A DNA stretch of 64,000 nt from Chloroflexota bacterium (lineage in GTDB: Bacteria; Chloroflexota; Anaerolineae; Aggregatilineales; Phototrophicaceae), in the NCBI GenBank assembly GCA_028873975.1, contig JAPPMO010000093.1, forward strand, positions 1-64,000. Direction: 5' to 3'. Both the position numbers and the translations under genes were made by a program. This document shows, one piece after another, positions 1-7,975 of this stretch. The notes under the pieces are model-generated. The model saw nothing but the letters and a program-made list of their open reading frames with translations. It was not told the origin of the DNA and did not search any database. Within the stretch, counting starts at the first letter, position 1. Each line of letters opens with the position of its first letter.

Positions 1-221
1 GTCACGCTAGTATACCCTCTCAACTAGGTGCCCAGTTTTTCGGAGCCACTACAGTAGTGCCGATGGTCGAATACCTGGTCACCCATCAGCCGAACAAGCA
101 GTTTTTCCACAGAACGCAGTTCGCGCCGGAAAATGGTTCCATCAAACTGCCGGGAGCGCCCGGGCTCGGCATCGAACTGGACGAGGCGAAAATCGAGCGT
201 CGCGCGTCAATCAGCTTTTAG
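1..221 (+). CDS. Enolase-superfamily enzyme (mandelate racemase/muconate lactonizing type), C-terminal end only
   Basis: The frame is open from the left edge of the window to a TAG at 219-221, giving about 72 residues of a gene that begins outside. The visible part includes VVPMVEYLV, then FFHRTQFAPENGSIKLP and PGLGIELDEAKI. The P-x-x-PGLGIELDE ending is typical of the C-terminal capping strand of mandelate racemase and muconate lactonizing enzymes, which abstract a proton next to a carboxylate using Mg2+. The catalytic residues lie upstream and cannot be seen, so the substrate is unknown. It runs tail-to-tail with the dehydrogenase at 238-1200. Dehydratases of this superfamily often sit with hydroxyacid dehydrogenases and RraA-like aldolases in sugar-acid pathways, which fits the neighbours. 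The family call is fairly sure, the function is not. Confidence 0.7.
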   Translation, partial: HASIPSQLGAQFFGATTVVPMVEYLVTHQPNKQFFHRTQFAPENGSIKLPGAPGLGIELDEAKIERRASISF

Positions 222-237
222 ACACAGCCCGCTTGAA

Positions 238-1200
238 CTAGAAGCCAGCGTCTTTGTCCACTTGATTGCGCAAAGGCAAATTGCCCGCGAGCAGTCGATC
301 CAGGTTGTCGCGGAAGATCTCTATGACGTACTGGCGCTCGTATTGTGTGCCGCCGGCAATATGGGAAGTGATGAGCAGATTCTCTACATCCCACAGGTAG
401 CTGTCGGCTGGCAAGGGTTCGGGGCGCATCACTTCCAGAGCGGCCGCTCTTAAACGCTTTTCGCGCAATGCGCGCGCGACCGCGTCTTGATCAACGATTC
501 CCCCGCGCGACATTGCCAGCAAAATCGCGCTCGGTTTCATCAGGGCGATCTTCTCGGCAGTGATCAGGTTCTCGGTCTCCGGCGTCAGAGGCAATGCGAC
601 TGCCACATAATCCGACTCGCCCAACAAGTCGTCGAGGCGGTCCGGCCTCCAAAGCCGGCTGACGGTATCCGGCTTGGACAGGGACCTGATGTCGATCGCC
701 AGGATATTCATACCGAAGGCGCGCGCGCGTTCCGCCAGGTGTTGCCCAAATGCGCCAAATCCCAGGATGCCCAAGGTCATGCCGGTTAGTTCGATGAGAA
801 CGGGCCGCAATTCGCTCGCGGACCACTCCCGCGCTTGTTGCCGGTAGACGCTGGTGAGCAATCCGCGGTTGAAAGCAAGCATTGTTCCCAGCGTACTTTC
901 CGCCAAACCGGGTCCGTGGGCGCCGCTGGCGCTGGTCAGCAGCACGTCCCCGGCCGCCAAGTCCGGGATGTTCAAGTATTTGTCGACGCCGGAACTGGGC
1001 GACTGTATCCATTTGAGCCGCTTGGCATCCTTGAACAAGTCCTCGGTCATGCTCCCGACGAATACATCGGCAGTGCGGATCGCATGATTCAAGTCGCCGG
1101 CCGCCGGGCAATATTCAAATTCGACGTTTGGAAATTGCTCCCGCAGGTCTCCAAGCGAGACTTCCAGCGACATAATTGTAGGTCCAAAAAGAACTTTCAC
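238..1200 (-). CDS. D-2-hydroxyacid dehydrogenase, NAD-binding
   Basis: This 320-residue protein has the size and layout of phosphoglycerate-dehydrogenase-like D-2-hydroxyacid dehydrogenases, which reduce 2-keto acids or oxidise D-2-hydroxyacids with NAD(P). The nucleotide-binding GFGAFG motif is at 147-152, followed by an acidic residue at the end of the next strand (AIDIRS). The catalytic triad is readable as Arg232 (SRGG), Glu256 (ALEVM) and His280 (SHIAGG). It appears to be the last gene of a minus-strand group with the RraA-like gene 58 nt upstream and the SDR gene before that. This suggests catabolism of a hydroxy or sugar acid in the cytoplasm. The exact substrate cannot be read from the sequence. 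Confidence 0.9.
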   Translation of the reverse strand: MKVLFGPTIMSLEVSLGDLREQFPNVEFEYCPAAGDLNHAIRTADVFVGSMTEDLFKDAKRLKWIQSPSSGVDKYLNIPDLAAGDVLLTSASGAHGPGLAESTLGTMLAFNRGLLTSVYRQQAREWSASELRPVLIELTGMTLGILGFGAFGQHLAERARAFGMNILAIDIRSLSKPDTVSRLWRPDRLDDLLGESDYVAVALPLTPETENLITAEKIALMKPSAILLAMSRGGIVDQDAVARALREKRLRAAALEVMRPEPLPADSYLWDVENLLITSHIAGGTQYERQYVIEIFRDNLDRLLAGNLPLRNQVDKDAGF

Positions 1201-1257
1201 CCGTATCCCCTCCCCTTCGCCTTGGCTTGAATCTCTTATGCGAGACCTGCCTGGAGT

Positions 1258-1950
1258 CTACAGTACCCCGTAAGTTTTGAAGGCTTCTTCGGCGCTCATG
1301 CCTTTCTCGATGGCCGCTTGAACCAGGTTCTCGGTTCGCGCCTTTTCCAAAGCCAGGGACAGCGCTTCCTCTTCGAGCTCGCGCGGGACCACCAGGACGC
1401 CGTCGCGGTCCCCGATGATCAGATCGCCCGAGCTGACGCCCGCCTGCCCGATCTCGATCGGAATGCGGAAGTCCAAAACGCGACTGCGCGCGCCGGAATC
1501 TTGCGCGTAACAGCCGCGCGAAAAAGTAGGGAAGTTTTGCTGAAGCACGCCGTCCGTATCGCGAGAGTAGCCGTCCAGAACGGCGCCGCGCGCACCAAGA
1601 TACCGCGCGCGGGTCGTCATGATTTCTCCCCAGATGGCGTACTCGGGCGATCCACCGGCGCAAACGTAGACCTCGCCCGGCTTGAGATCATCAAGGGCGC
1701 GGAAGAGCAAGCCAAAAGGCATGCGCGACCATTCCGACTGGCCATCCAATATGCCGCCCGGGTAGTCCGCGGTGAATACGGTCATCGCTCTGCCCAGGAC
1801 GCGCATATCCGACCGCAGCGGCTGGATATAGGGCGGCAAAAATTGGTGCCGGTATCCGAGCTCGTCCAGGATGTCTCCGATGACGGCGACAAACAGTTCG
1901 CCCTCAATCAATTCAAAAAGTTCTTCGTCGCTGTTCCAGGTAGCCATCAT
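1258..1950 (-). CDS. RraA family protein (putative 4-hydroxy-4-methyl-2-oxoglutarate aldolase-like)
   Basis: The 230-residue product carries the RraA fold signature: a GARGAVLDGYSRD segment, where the Arg and Asp positions match the metal/substrate site of HMG/CHA aldolases, and a late GDRDGVLVVPRE strand. Members split 4-hydroxy-2-oxo acids to pyruvate or act as oxaloacetate decarboxylases; RraA itself modulates RNase E. Because the gene lies between an SDR and a hydroxyacid dehydrogenase, an aldolase role in acid catabolism is more likely than RNase regulation. The 125-nt gap to the upstream SDR gene contains a structured repeat (1985-2072). AAAGGACA lies just before the ATG. A second, divergent RraA-like gene is at 36381-37106. 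Confidence 0.87.
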   Translation of the reverse strand: MMATWNSDEELFELIEGELFVAVIGDILDELGYRHQFLPPYIQPLRSDMRVLGRAMTVFTADYPGGILDGQSEWSRMPFGLLFRALDDLKPGEVYVCAGGSPEYAIWGEIMTTRARYLGARGAVLDGYSRDTDGVLQQNFPTFSRGCYAQDSGARSRVLDFRIPIEIGQAGVSSGDLIIGDRDGVLVVPRELEEEALSLALEKARTENLVQAAIEKGMSAEEAFKTYGVL

Positions 1951-1984
1951 TGTCCTTTCGCCATTTCAGGCAATCTATGCCGGG

Positions 1985-2072
1985 ATATTCTCTAATTTAA
2001 TCATGCTGCGAGAAGGCTAATTATTTTGTGTGAGCGCGGCGGATCTTCTCGCGGCCGCGGGATTTCAGATTC
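1985..2072 (-). repeat. Intergenic structured repeat, family R4, copy a
   Basis: Read on the minus strand, this segment shares the consensus blocks CGCGCTCACACAAAATAAT and AGCCTTCTCG with the copies at 3791-3884, 27740-27830, 55900-55985 and 56050-56152. It ends in an AT-rich ATTAAATTAGAG like the other copies. It fills the gap between the SDR and RraA-like genes and lies just upstream of the RraA-like start. The hairpin is weaker in this copy. Confidence 0.6.
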
Positions 2073-2074
2073 GC

Positions 2075-2845
2075 TTACAGCCCTATCGTCAACCCGCCGT
2101 CGGCCACAACCGTGGCGCCGGTCATGAAAGAAGCGGCCTCGCTGACCAGAAACAGCGCTACTTCCGCCATCTCTTCCGGCTGCCCCACCCGGCCCAAGGC
2201 ATGCAGCTTTCCCCATTCCTCTATGGCGCCCAAGGGATCCTCCGGGCTATATGTGTCCGCGGCAAAACGCAGCAGCGGCGTATTTATCGAACCGGGGCAC
2301 AGGCTGTTCACGCGGATCCTGTCTGCGGCGTGATCCAAAGCCATTGTTCTGGTCATGGCGATCAGCGCGCCCTTGGACGCGGCGTAGGCGGCCACGTTTG
2401 GCTGGCTTTGCAGTCCCTGCACCGAAGCCACATTGACAATGGCCCCGCCACCGCGTTTGACCATCTCCGGAATACAATACTTGGCAGCCAGATAGACGCC
2501 CTTCAAGTTGACCGCGAGCGTGCGATCCCAGGTATCTTCATCCGTATCCACAACCGTGCCGTAAGTTTGGATGCCGGCGCTGGCAATCAAATAGTCGACG
2601 CCCCCGAAACGGTCCACGGCGTCGGCGGCAATGCGTCTGGCATCTTCGCCACGGGACACATCCGCAAGCACCGCCAGGCTCGATCCGCCCGCGGCCTCAA
2701 TTGCTCGCGCGGTCTCATGCATCGCTTCGGCATTGACATCCGCGAGCGCAACACTTGCGCCTTCCCGCCCAAACGCCAGCGCGGCCGCCCTTCCAATTCC
2801 GGTTGCCGCGCCCGTCACTACCGCAACTTTGCCTTCAAATCTCAT
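2075..2845 (-). CDS. Short-chain dehydrogenase/reductase (SDR)
   Basis: A classical SDR of 256 residues that oxidises or reduces an alcohol/ketone with NAD(P). The Rossmann motif TGAATGIG is at 11-18, an ASAG replaces the usual NNAG near 88-91, and the catalytic residues are Ser141, Tyr154 and Lys158 (YAASK). The C-terminal TGATVVADGG ending is typical. The frame extends 22 codons upstream of the chosen start, but MRFEGKVAVVTG is the usual beginning and GGGAG lies 6 nt before that ATG. An alternative ATG is two codons upstream at 2851. Asp35 at the end of beta-2 suggests NAD preference. It is probably first in the SDR, RraA, dehydrogenase cluster. Confidence 0.9.
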   Translation of the reverse strand: MRFEGKVAVVTGAATGIGRAAALAFGREGASVALADVNAEAMHETARAIEAAGGSSLAVLADVSRGEDARRIAADAVDRFGGVDYLIASAGIQTYGTVVDTDEDTWDRTLAVNLKGVYLAAKYCIPEMVKRGGGAIVNVASVQGLQSQPNVAAYAASKGALIAMTRTMALDHAADRIRVNSLCPGSINTPLLRFAADTYSPEDPLGAIEEWGKLHALGRVGQPEEMAEVALFLVSEAASFMTGATVVADGGLTIGL

Positions 2846-2953
2846 GCTCATCTCCCGTCCGTCCATAGTGGCAGTTGGCCAAGGTATCCCATTCTCGGCA
2901 GATGCAAGCATTCTACCGCATAATGCCCGGTCGCAAAGCGTCAGGCAATCGCA

Positions 2954-3128
2954 GGTAGTTTATCCTTTTCGGTTGAAACAGGAAATCTTAACCACCGAGG
3001 GCACCGAGAATTGTTTGCGGAATAGGGTTTTCTTTGCGCCCTCCGTGTCTTGACGGTCAGTGTCTACGCGACCTGTGGTGAAACTATATTTGGCTCATTT
3101 GAATTTCAAACGAAAAGGATACACTACC
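2954..3128 (+). mobile_element. MITE-like element, family R3, copy 1, with perfect 8-bp target duplication
   Basis: This 175-bp non-coding element starts GGTAGTTTATCCTTTTCGG and ends with the inverted counterpart AACGAAAAGGATACACTACC, giving terminal inverted repeats of about 24 bp with few mismatches. It is flanked on both sides by the identical octamer CAATCGCA (2946-2953 and 3129-3136), the mark of transposition. The interior has an ACCACCGAGGGCACCGAG block and a GTGTCTACGCGACCTGTGG module that also occurs in the R2 elements. It has no coding capacity, so it would depend on a transposase elsewhere. Other copies are at 40836-40985 and 53475-53700. Confidence 0.8.
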
Positions 3129-3291
3129 CAATCGCAGCTTGCATCCCGACCACACGCTGGCCAAGAAGCGAGGACGACGTGAAGTCTTGCCATTCGCGCT
3201 AAGTACAGGGGAGTAGCAGCGTTTTCAACTTCCGCATTCGCCGCAGGTCTACTAAAGTAGAAGCTGTTGAAACAGGTGAACAGCGCAACTC

Positions 3292-3699
3292 ATGGCCAAA
3301 GTTGAACCAAACAGCCGCAACGTCTTCAACATGACTAAGCCGGCGGGATACCGTTGCCAGGTCTTTCACTATCACCGCAAGCTGTCTCGCTTGTATCTGA
3401 GCGTCTACAAGGGTCAGCGCAATCAGCCTGCCCTCTACATACTGTTTTCGGATGTCGCCTATATTGAAGCGCCGATGAGTTGGCTGGGCGCGGAGTTCAA
3501 CATTGCCTCCAAGCAGGAATGCATTGACCTCATGATTGATCTTGGATTGGTAGGTCCCGCCATTCGCCAGTTCCCCGACGCCTATGCCTCCATCACCGAC
3601 TATGCCCGGCTATACACGGTCAATTCGCCGAACAGCATCGTACGCATCATCGCCAGCAGTGGAACGCTGTTGCAATCGATCCCGCCAGAGATTCAGTGA
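3292..3699 (+). CDS. Hypothetical protein, 135 residues
   Basis: I do not recognise this protein. It starts MAKVEPNSRNVFNM, has no signal peptide or membrane span, and is rich in Tyr. A central block (YLSVYKGQRNQPALYILFSDV, partly beta-rich in appearance) is followed by a helix-like segment with CIDLMIDLGLVG. The region upstream holds an R3 element and then about 150 nt without obvious signals; GAAACAGGTGAAC lies before the ATG and gives a modest ribosome site. Codon use resembles neighbouring genes and no overlapping frame is better, so it is probably real. It stands alone between minus-strand genes and the glycosyltransferase. Confidence 0.6.
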   Translation: MAKVEPNSRNVFNMTKPAGYRCQVFHYHRKLSRLYLSVYKGQRNQPALYILFSDVAYIEAPMSWLGAEFNIASKQECIDLMIDLGLVGPAIRQFPDAYASITDYARLYTVNSPNSIVRIIASSGTLLQSIPPEIQ

Positions 3700-3790
3700 A
3701 TCTGCGCAACTGGCTTTGCTCTCGTGTAAAATTGCTTATCGATGGGCTCTATGATAGAATGCGGCAGTTCCGCCAAACAGCAAGCGCGCT

Positions 3791-3884
3791 GTTTATGTAA
3801 ACCGCGTCGCTCAAGCGGCGAGACAGCTTATAATTTTGCGTGAGCGGGACATTCCTGTGACCTTTTCGCTGCCGCCGAGCGGCT
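3791..3884 (-). repeat. Intergenic structured repeat, family R4, copy b
   Basis: On the minus strand this reads AGCCGCTCGGCGGCAG, then AGGAATGTC, CGCAAAATTATAAGC and a hairpin, ending GCGGTTTACATAAAC. The hairpin arms are 3805-3810 and 3815-3820 with a 4-nt loop, with one G-T pair on the plus strand. The copy lies just upstream of the glycosyltransferase start at 3913 but points away from it. Confidence 0.7.
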
Positions 3885-3912
3885 CTAGCCGCCAGAATTA
3901 CTTGAAAAGCAC

Positions 3913-4647
3913 ATGAGACATCCTCCGTCCAAAGCGCCCGATCCCTATGCCGCGAAGCCATCGTTTAGCGTGGTCATTCCCTGCTATAACGAAGTCAACA
4001 CGGTGAGCGACATCGTCAGGCGCGTCCTTGACGTGGATATTGTAGACGAGGTCATCATCGTCGATGACGGATCTACCGACGGCACGCGTGATGTCCTGGC
4101 GGAAATTGAAGCCGAAGACAATTGCAAAGTTAAGATCATTTACCATGAACGCAATCAAGGCAAGGGAGCGGCGCTGGTCACCGGCTTCAAGAAAACCAGT
4201 TGCGAGGTCATCATTATTCAAGATGCCGACTTCGAGTATGACCCGCGCGAGTACCCGCTTTTGCTGAAACCGATACAAGAGGGAGTCGCGACAGTTGTAT
4301 ATGGCTCGCGCTTCCTGGGCGGCACCCGCAAAGCCATGAACTTCTGGAACATGGTCGCCAACAAGGGTTTGACGCTGATTACCAATATCCTCTTCAATGC
4401 TATCCTCAGCGACATGGAAACTTGCTACAAGTGCTTCCGGCGCGAGGTGGTAGATAATATGCAGATCCATGCCCGCGGCTTCGAATTCGAACCGGAGTTC
4501 ACCGCCAAGGTCTTGCGGCAAGGCATCCGCATCGTCGAGGTCCCAATTTCCTATTACGGACGAGAATACGACGAAGGCAAGAAGATCAAATGGACTGACG
4601 CGCCAATCGCCGCCTGGACCCTCTTCAAGTACCGTTTTTTCCGCTGA
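3913..4647 (+). CDS. Family 2 glycosyltransferase (dolichyl/polyprenyl-phosphate glycosyltransferase-like)
   Basis: A 244-residue GT-A fold enzyme that would transfer a sugar from a nucleotide sugar, probably to polyprenyl phosphate. The N-terminal FSVVIPCYNE strand, the nucleotide-binding VDDGSTDGT at about 48-56, and the metal-binding QDADFEYDP segment near 100 are the hallmarks of the DPM1-like group. MRHPPSKAP precedes the domain and there is no C-terminal membrane segment, so it would be a soluble or peripheral inner-membrane enzyme. The ATG lacks a strong ribosome site; a structured repeat ends 28 nt upstream. It appears monocistronic. The sugar (glucose, mannose or other) cannot be told from the sequence. 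Confidence 0.9.
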   Translation: MRHPPSKAPDPYAAKPSFSVVIPCYNEVNTVSDIVRRVLDVDIVDEVIIVDDGSTDGTRDVLAEIEAEDNCKVKIIYHERNQGKGAALVTGFKKTSCEVIIIQDADFEYDPREYPLLLKPIQEGVATVVYGSRFLGGTRKAMNFWNMVANKGLTLITNILFNAILSDMETCYKCFRREVVDNMQIHARGFEFEPEFTAKVLRQGIRIVEVPISYYGREYDEGKKIKWTDAPIAAWTLFKYRFFR

Positions 4648-4767
4648 GCTTCGCGGTTGTCCAGATCTCCCTCCGGCCAGCGGCGAGCGTTTCGCGGGCA
4701 ATAATCGAGCAACTCTCCTTCGTTTTGAGACAGAATCGCTAAATCAATTTCACTACGTCCCAGTTTT

Positions 4768-4796
4768 TTGCCAAATGGTATCGCCGGGTGTATATT
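4768..4796 (+). promoter_or_regulatory. Sigma-70-type promoter of the cold-shock gene
   Basis: TTGCCA (4768-4773) and TATATT (4791-4796) are each one base from consensus and separated by exactly 17 nt. Transcription would start near 4803, leaving a leader of about 138 nt before the cold-shock ATG, as is common for cold-shock mRNAs. Confidence 0.6.
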
Positions 4797-4940
4797 GCCG
4801 TTTGGAGGGTGACAAAAGTCTCGCGCGAGTCCGGCGTCGTCCCCGACAATCTCGAATTGCGAATTGGTGTTTTCTGTAATTTGCCCGTTCGCAAGACGCG
4901 ATTCACTTATCAAATGTCACAGTGGGAGCAGCGTTTCGCA

Positions 4941-5150
4941 ATGGAAGAACGTATTACAGGCACCGTAAAGTGGTTCAGTTCTGAAAAAGGCTACGGTTTC
5001 ATCGCGCAAGAAGGTGGACCGGACGTCTTTGTACACTTTTCCGCAATAGCCGGCGAAGGATATCGCAATCTTGAAGAGGGCGAAACAGTGGAGTTCACTG
5101 TTACCGAGGGCCCGAAAGGAAAACAGGCCAGCAACGTGATTCGTACCTAG
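4941..5150 (+). CDS. Cold-shock domain protein (CspA family)
   Basis: A 69-residue single cold-shock domain that binds single-stranded RNA/DNA and melts RNA structure. RNP1 is readable as KGYGFI and RNP2 as VFVHFSAI, with the usual GTVKWF start and an acidic EGETVEF loop. The start chosen gives [12 protein letters not shown]. An upstream in-frame ATG at 4914 would add nine residues that are not usual for the family. The promoter at 4768-4796 implies a long 5' leader. The stop is followed about 70 nt later by the 3' end of the opposing sulfatase gene. Confidence 0.95.
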   Translation: MEERITGTVKWFSSEKGYGFIAQEGGPDVFVHFSAIAGEGYRNLEEGETVEFTVTEGPKGKQASNVIRT

Positions 5151-5220
5151 CCGCGCGCTGATCCGCCATGTCGGGCAGAAGCTCGTCCCCTGAAGCGCCC
5201 GGGACGCCAACGAAGCGGTT

Positions 5221-6678
5221 TTACATGGGTCCCCGGCGCTCGAGGCCCGGGTAGAGTGTTGCCATCGTAGCGTCGAAGGCGCGTTGGGTTAGATCGGCAC
5301 GCAGGTCAGCGGCGCTCTCCAGGTCCCACAAATTGTGGAATTCCCCTGGATCTTCCGCCAAATCGTAGAGCTCGCCGGCGCCAAGGCTATGATAATGAAC
5401 GATCTTGTAAGCGCCATCGCAATACATTGTCGCGCGCGAATGATCGGGCAAATCCAGCGCGTCAATGTACTCGCAGCGGACGTATTCGCGCCGCTGCGGC
5501 GGACCTTCGCCCGTCAATATCGACAAGAGCGAAGTCCCAACCAGGTAGTCGGGCGCGGGTAAATCGACAATATCAAGCAGGGTTGGCACGATATCGGTCA
5601 GCTCGACCAAAGCGTCGCTGCGAAGGTGGCTCAAGAAACGCCGGGGCCATGACCAGATCAGCGGCACTCTAACCAAGCCTTCATAAAAGCGGCAGCCTTT
5701 CAAGATGAGACCGTGATCGCCCAGCATTTCACCGTGATCGCTCGTGAAGATAACGACGGTATTCTGGCGCAGATCCAGCGCGTCCAGCGCCCCCATAATC
5801 CGCCCCAGCTGATCATCTATCAACTTGATCATCGCGTAATAAGCGGCGATTAAGGCGCCGGCGTCGCGCGCTCCCGGAGAGTCCGCTTCCGCCAAACCCG
5901 GCGTCGGCGACTGTGGCAAGATCGGACTCTTGATATCGAGATCGTCAGGATGCCTTGCGGCTGACTGAAAGTCGATTCGCTCAAGTTTCTTCTGCTGTTC
6001 CAGGTCGCTTTCCCGAAACAGCGGGGGCTGCACCTGCGCGGGGTCGAAGAGCTCGCGATAAACCCGCGGCGGATTGAATGGCGGATGCGGATCGTAAATG
6101 TTGACGCTGGCAAACCAGTTGCGGTCGCGATTCTCTTCGATGAATTCGATCGTCTTCTCGGCGCACCAAGTCGTTTGATGGAGTTCCGCCGGAACGCCGG
6201 CGGGGTCTCTGGTCAGCTCGCCCAAATTGAAGCCCTTGGACCGGACCCACTCGGCGTAGTCATGCCCCTTTTCCCAATCATCGCGCGGGGCGTGGCTGTA
6301 ATTCCAGAATGAATAGCCGTCATCGGCGCGTTCTTCAATGCGCCCATAGGCGCTGGCCAGGTGGAGCTTGCCGATCAATCCGCAAACGTATCCCCGATCC
6401 GCCAGGCGTCGGCTGATCAGGGGAGGAAAGTCCGGGAAGCGGGGATTGCCATTGCGATTTACGCGCAAGGAACTGGGATACATGCCGGTCAGGAAACTTG
6501 CCCGGCTGGGCGTACAGATCGGACTTTGACAATAGGCGCGTTCAAATGCCACGCCTTGGCGCGCCAAACTGTCGATGTTCGGCGTCGAGACAAAGCTGTT
6601 GCCCAAAGCTGCTATCGTGTCATAGCGCTGCTGATCCGTGCAAATCCAAAGGATATTCGGCAGATCGGCTTCCCGCAT
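5221..6678 (-). CDS. Sulfatase (arylsulfatase/choline-sulfatase type)
   Basis: This 485-residue enzyme belongs to the formylglycine-dependent type I sulfatases, which hydrolyse sulfate esters. Metal ligands start at Asp15 (ICTDQQRYD). The modification motif is C55-T-P-S-R59, where Cys55 would become formylglycine; it sits in PICTPSRASFLTG. Further family marks are GKLHL near 100, the TSDHGEMLGDHGL block with the second metal site in the middle, and a C-terminal YDLAEDPGEFHNLWD. No signal peptide is seen, so it appears cytoplasmic. No formylglycine-generating enzyme gene is in the window. The substrate is unknown; the absence of a secretion signal suggests a small imported sulfate ester. Confidence 0.92.
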   Translation of the reverse strand: MREADLPNILWICTDQQRYDTIAALGNSFVSTPNIDSLARQGVAFERAYCQSPICTPSRASFLTGMYPSSLRVNRNGNPRFPDFPPLISRRLADRGYVCGLIGKLHLASAYGRIEERADDGYSFWNYSHAPRDDWEKGHDYAEWVRSKGFNLGELTRDPAGVPAELHQTTWCAEKTIEFIEENRDRNWFASVNIYDPHPPFNPPRVYRELFDPAQVQPPLFRESDLEQQKKLERIDFQSAARHPDDLDIKSPILPQSPTPGLAEADSPGARDAGALIAAYYAMIKLIDDQLGRIMGALDALDLRQNTVVIFTSDHGEMLGDHGLILKGCRFYEGLVRVPLIWSWPRRFLSHLRSDALVELTDIVPTLLDIVDLPAPDYLVGTSLLSILTGEGPPQRREYVRCEYIDALDLPDHSRATMYCDGAYKIVHYHSLGAGELYDLAEDPGEFHNLWDLESAADLRADLTQRAFDATMATLYPGLERRGPM

Positions 6679-6816
6679 CGCTTAAAGCTCCTTCCCGGCA
6701 ATTGCCGGGCTCAATGGGTTTCGAGCGTGTGACAGCAAGTTCTATCATATCCGGCCGAGATTCCTATTATACAAAATTGATAGACATCCGTTTCAGAATT
6801 CGAGACTGCAGGATCA

Positions 6817-7068
6817 GGGCAATTGCATCAAATTTTTTCAACACAGAGAGCGCAGAGCGCACAGAGTTACTTGGTGTTCAGACGACATTTCTTCTAAAAT
6901 CCGGGACTAAGCATAAGAAAGGGTTATAAGCGAAACGTGATTTTTCACCCGAAAACGCACTTGAAATAAGACATTTTGTGTTTTTCTCTGTGTCCTCTGT
7001 GTTCTCTGTGGTTAATATTTGGTTTAGATTCCCACCATTTCAGCCGCTATCATTTTGATGCGATTGCC
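6817..7068 (-). mobile_element. MITE-like element, family R1, copy A
   Basis: A 252-bp non-coding element with terminal inverted repeats: GGCAATTGCATCAAA at the left and TTTGATGCGATTGCC at the right. The whole sequence is nearly identical, in inverted orientation, to 17758-18017, differing by a few substitutions and one extra 9-10 bp ACACAGAGG-type unit. The interior carries CACAGAG-rich blocks at both ends. No clear target duplication is seen. The stretch from 6679 to 6816 shows nothing else. Confidence 0.75.
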
Positions 7069-7212
7069 TTGACTGCCGGATCGAGAGAAATGATGTTCGC
7101 CATACGACAAATGACAGACGCGGATCTGGGCAATGTGCTGGCCCTGCGGAAAGACTGACGCTCCGGAGAATCGGAAAGCCCCGTATCAACAACTGAAAGC
7201 ATGGCCGAATCA

Positions 7213-7242
7213 GAGAACCCCTTGCGCTGGCAAGGGGTTCTC
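7213..7242 (-). terminator. Stem-loop just after the RNase P RNA
   Basis: Perfect 12-bp inverted repeat (7213-7224 with 7231-7242, GAGAACCCCTTG arm, 6-nt loop) located 3 nt past the predicted 3' end of rnpB on the minus strand. No T-run follows, so it may be a processing or pausing hairpin rather than a classic intrinsic terminator. Confidence 0.55.
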
Positions 7243-7245
7243 GCT

Positions 7246-7608
7246 TCCGGGTTGGCCATATAAGCCGCATTCTGTCCGTCAAAGACGCGGGAATCATCTA
7301 TCTGGGATCGCCGTTGCCGCCGACCTCTAGCGGTGTACCCGGTGCTTTTTGGGGAACGGGCCGCTCCACTGCACCTGCTTCACCTTGCTCCCGATGGGGT
7401 TTGCCTGGCCAGCGACATCACTGCCGCTGCCGGTGCGCCCTTACCGCACCCTTTCACCCTCGCATCATCAATGATGATGCAATCTGCTCTCTGTTGCACT
7501 TGCCGTCAGGTTGCCCTGCCCGGCCGTTAGCCGGCATCGTTGCCCTGCGGAGTGCGGACTTTCCTCGACAGGCTCGTGCCCTGCCGCGATTCCCTCGGTC
7601 AACCCGGA
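7246..7608 (-). ncRNA. rnpB: RNase P RNA (bacterial type A)
   Basis: The catalytic RNA that matures the 5' ends of tRNAs. On the minus strand the universally conserved GAGGAAAGTCCG block is at 7555-7566 and its P4 partner region ACAGAATGCGGCTTATA at about 7258-7274. The predicted termini pair perfectly as helix P1: 7600-7608 with 7246-7254 (TCCGGGTTG with CAACCCGGA). The length of about 363 nt is normal. A TATAAT box lies 6 nt before the 5' end and a strong stem-loop follows the 3' end. No protein-coding reading in this interval is credible. Confidence 0.93.
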
Positions 7609-7614
7609 TATCTC

Positions 7615-7620
7615 ATTATA
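7615..7620 (-). promoter_or_regulatory. -10 box of the rnpB promoter
   Basis: On the minus strand a perfect TATAAT is followed by 6 nt and then the first base of the P1 helix at 7608, which is the expected start distance. No good -35 hexamer is present at 17 nt; TTGGCG lies at 20 nt spacing. Confidence 0.6.
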
Positions 7621-7659
7621 CAGTGATTCGTGACGACCTTCGCCAATACATTTGTGTAG

Positions 7660-7975
7660 GGGTGCATTTCAATATTTTGGCAGATGTCCACAGGGCAATC
7701 GCTTCAAAAATGGTATCTTGTGGAGCAATGCAACGAACAAACTAAAAATTCACCACAGAGCCACAGAGCGCACAGAGAAATACAAAAGATCATTTCTGTT
7801 TGCGGGCGTTTCAGCGAAACGCTCCTACATCGCCTCCTTTTTGGCAGGCAAGAGCTTAAATCTCGGTGCTGCCGTCAGTGTCGGCGGTCAGTGTCTACGC
7901 GACCTACGCGACCTGTGGTTGGTCATGCTTTCGACCAGGCAACGAATCGCTTGACTTGCCAATAATCTGAAATAC
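7660..7975 (-). mobile_element. MITE-like element, family R2, copy A
   Basis: Non-coding element of about 315 bp. Its left end GGTGCATTTCAATATTTTGG and right end CCAATAATCTGAAATACAG are imperfect inverted repeats of each other. The interior holds GGGCAATCGCTTCAAAA, CACAGAG blocks, the palindrome GGGCGTTTCAGCGAAACGC and the GTGTCTACGCGACCT module. It matches 20720-21032 and 27373-27612 in the opposite orientation. It fills most of the gap between rnpB and the transglutaminase gene. Confidence 0.7.

Noticed and set aside
7314..7745. Small plus-strand frames across 7133-7745
   Set aside because: They lie in or next to the RNase P RNA, whose conserved blocks and P1 helix explain the sequence.
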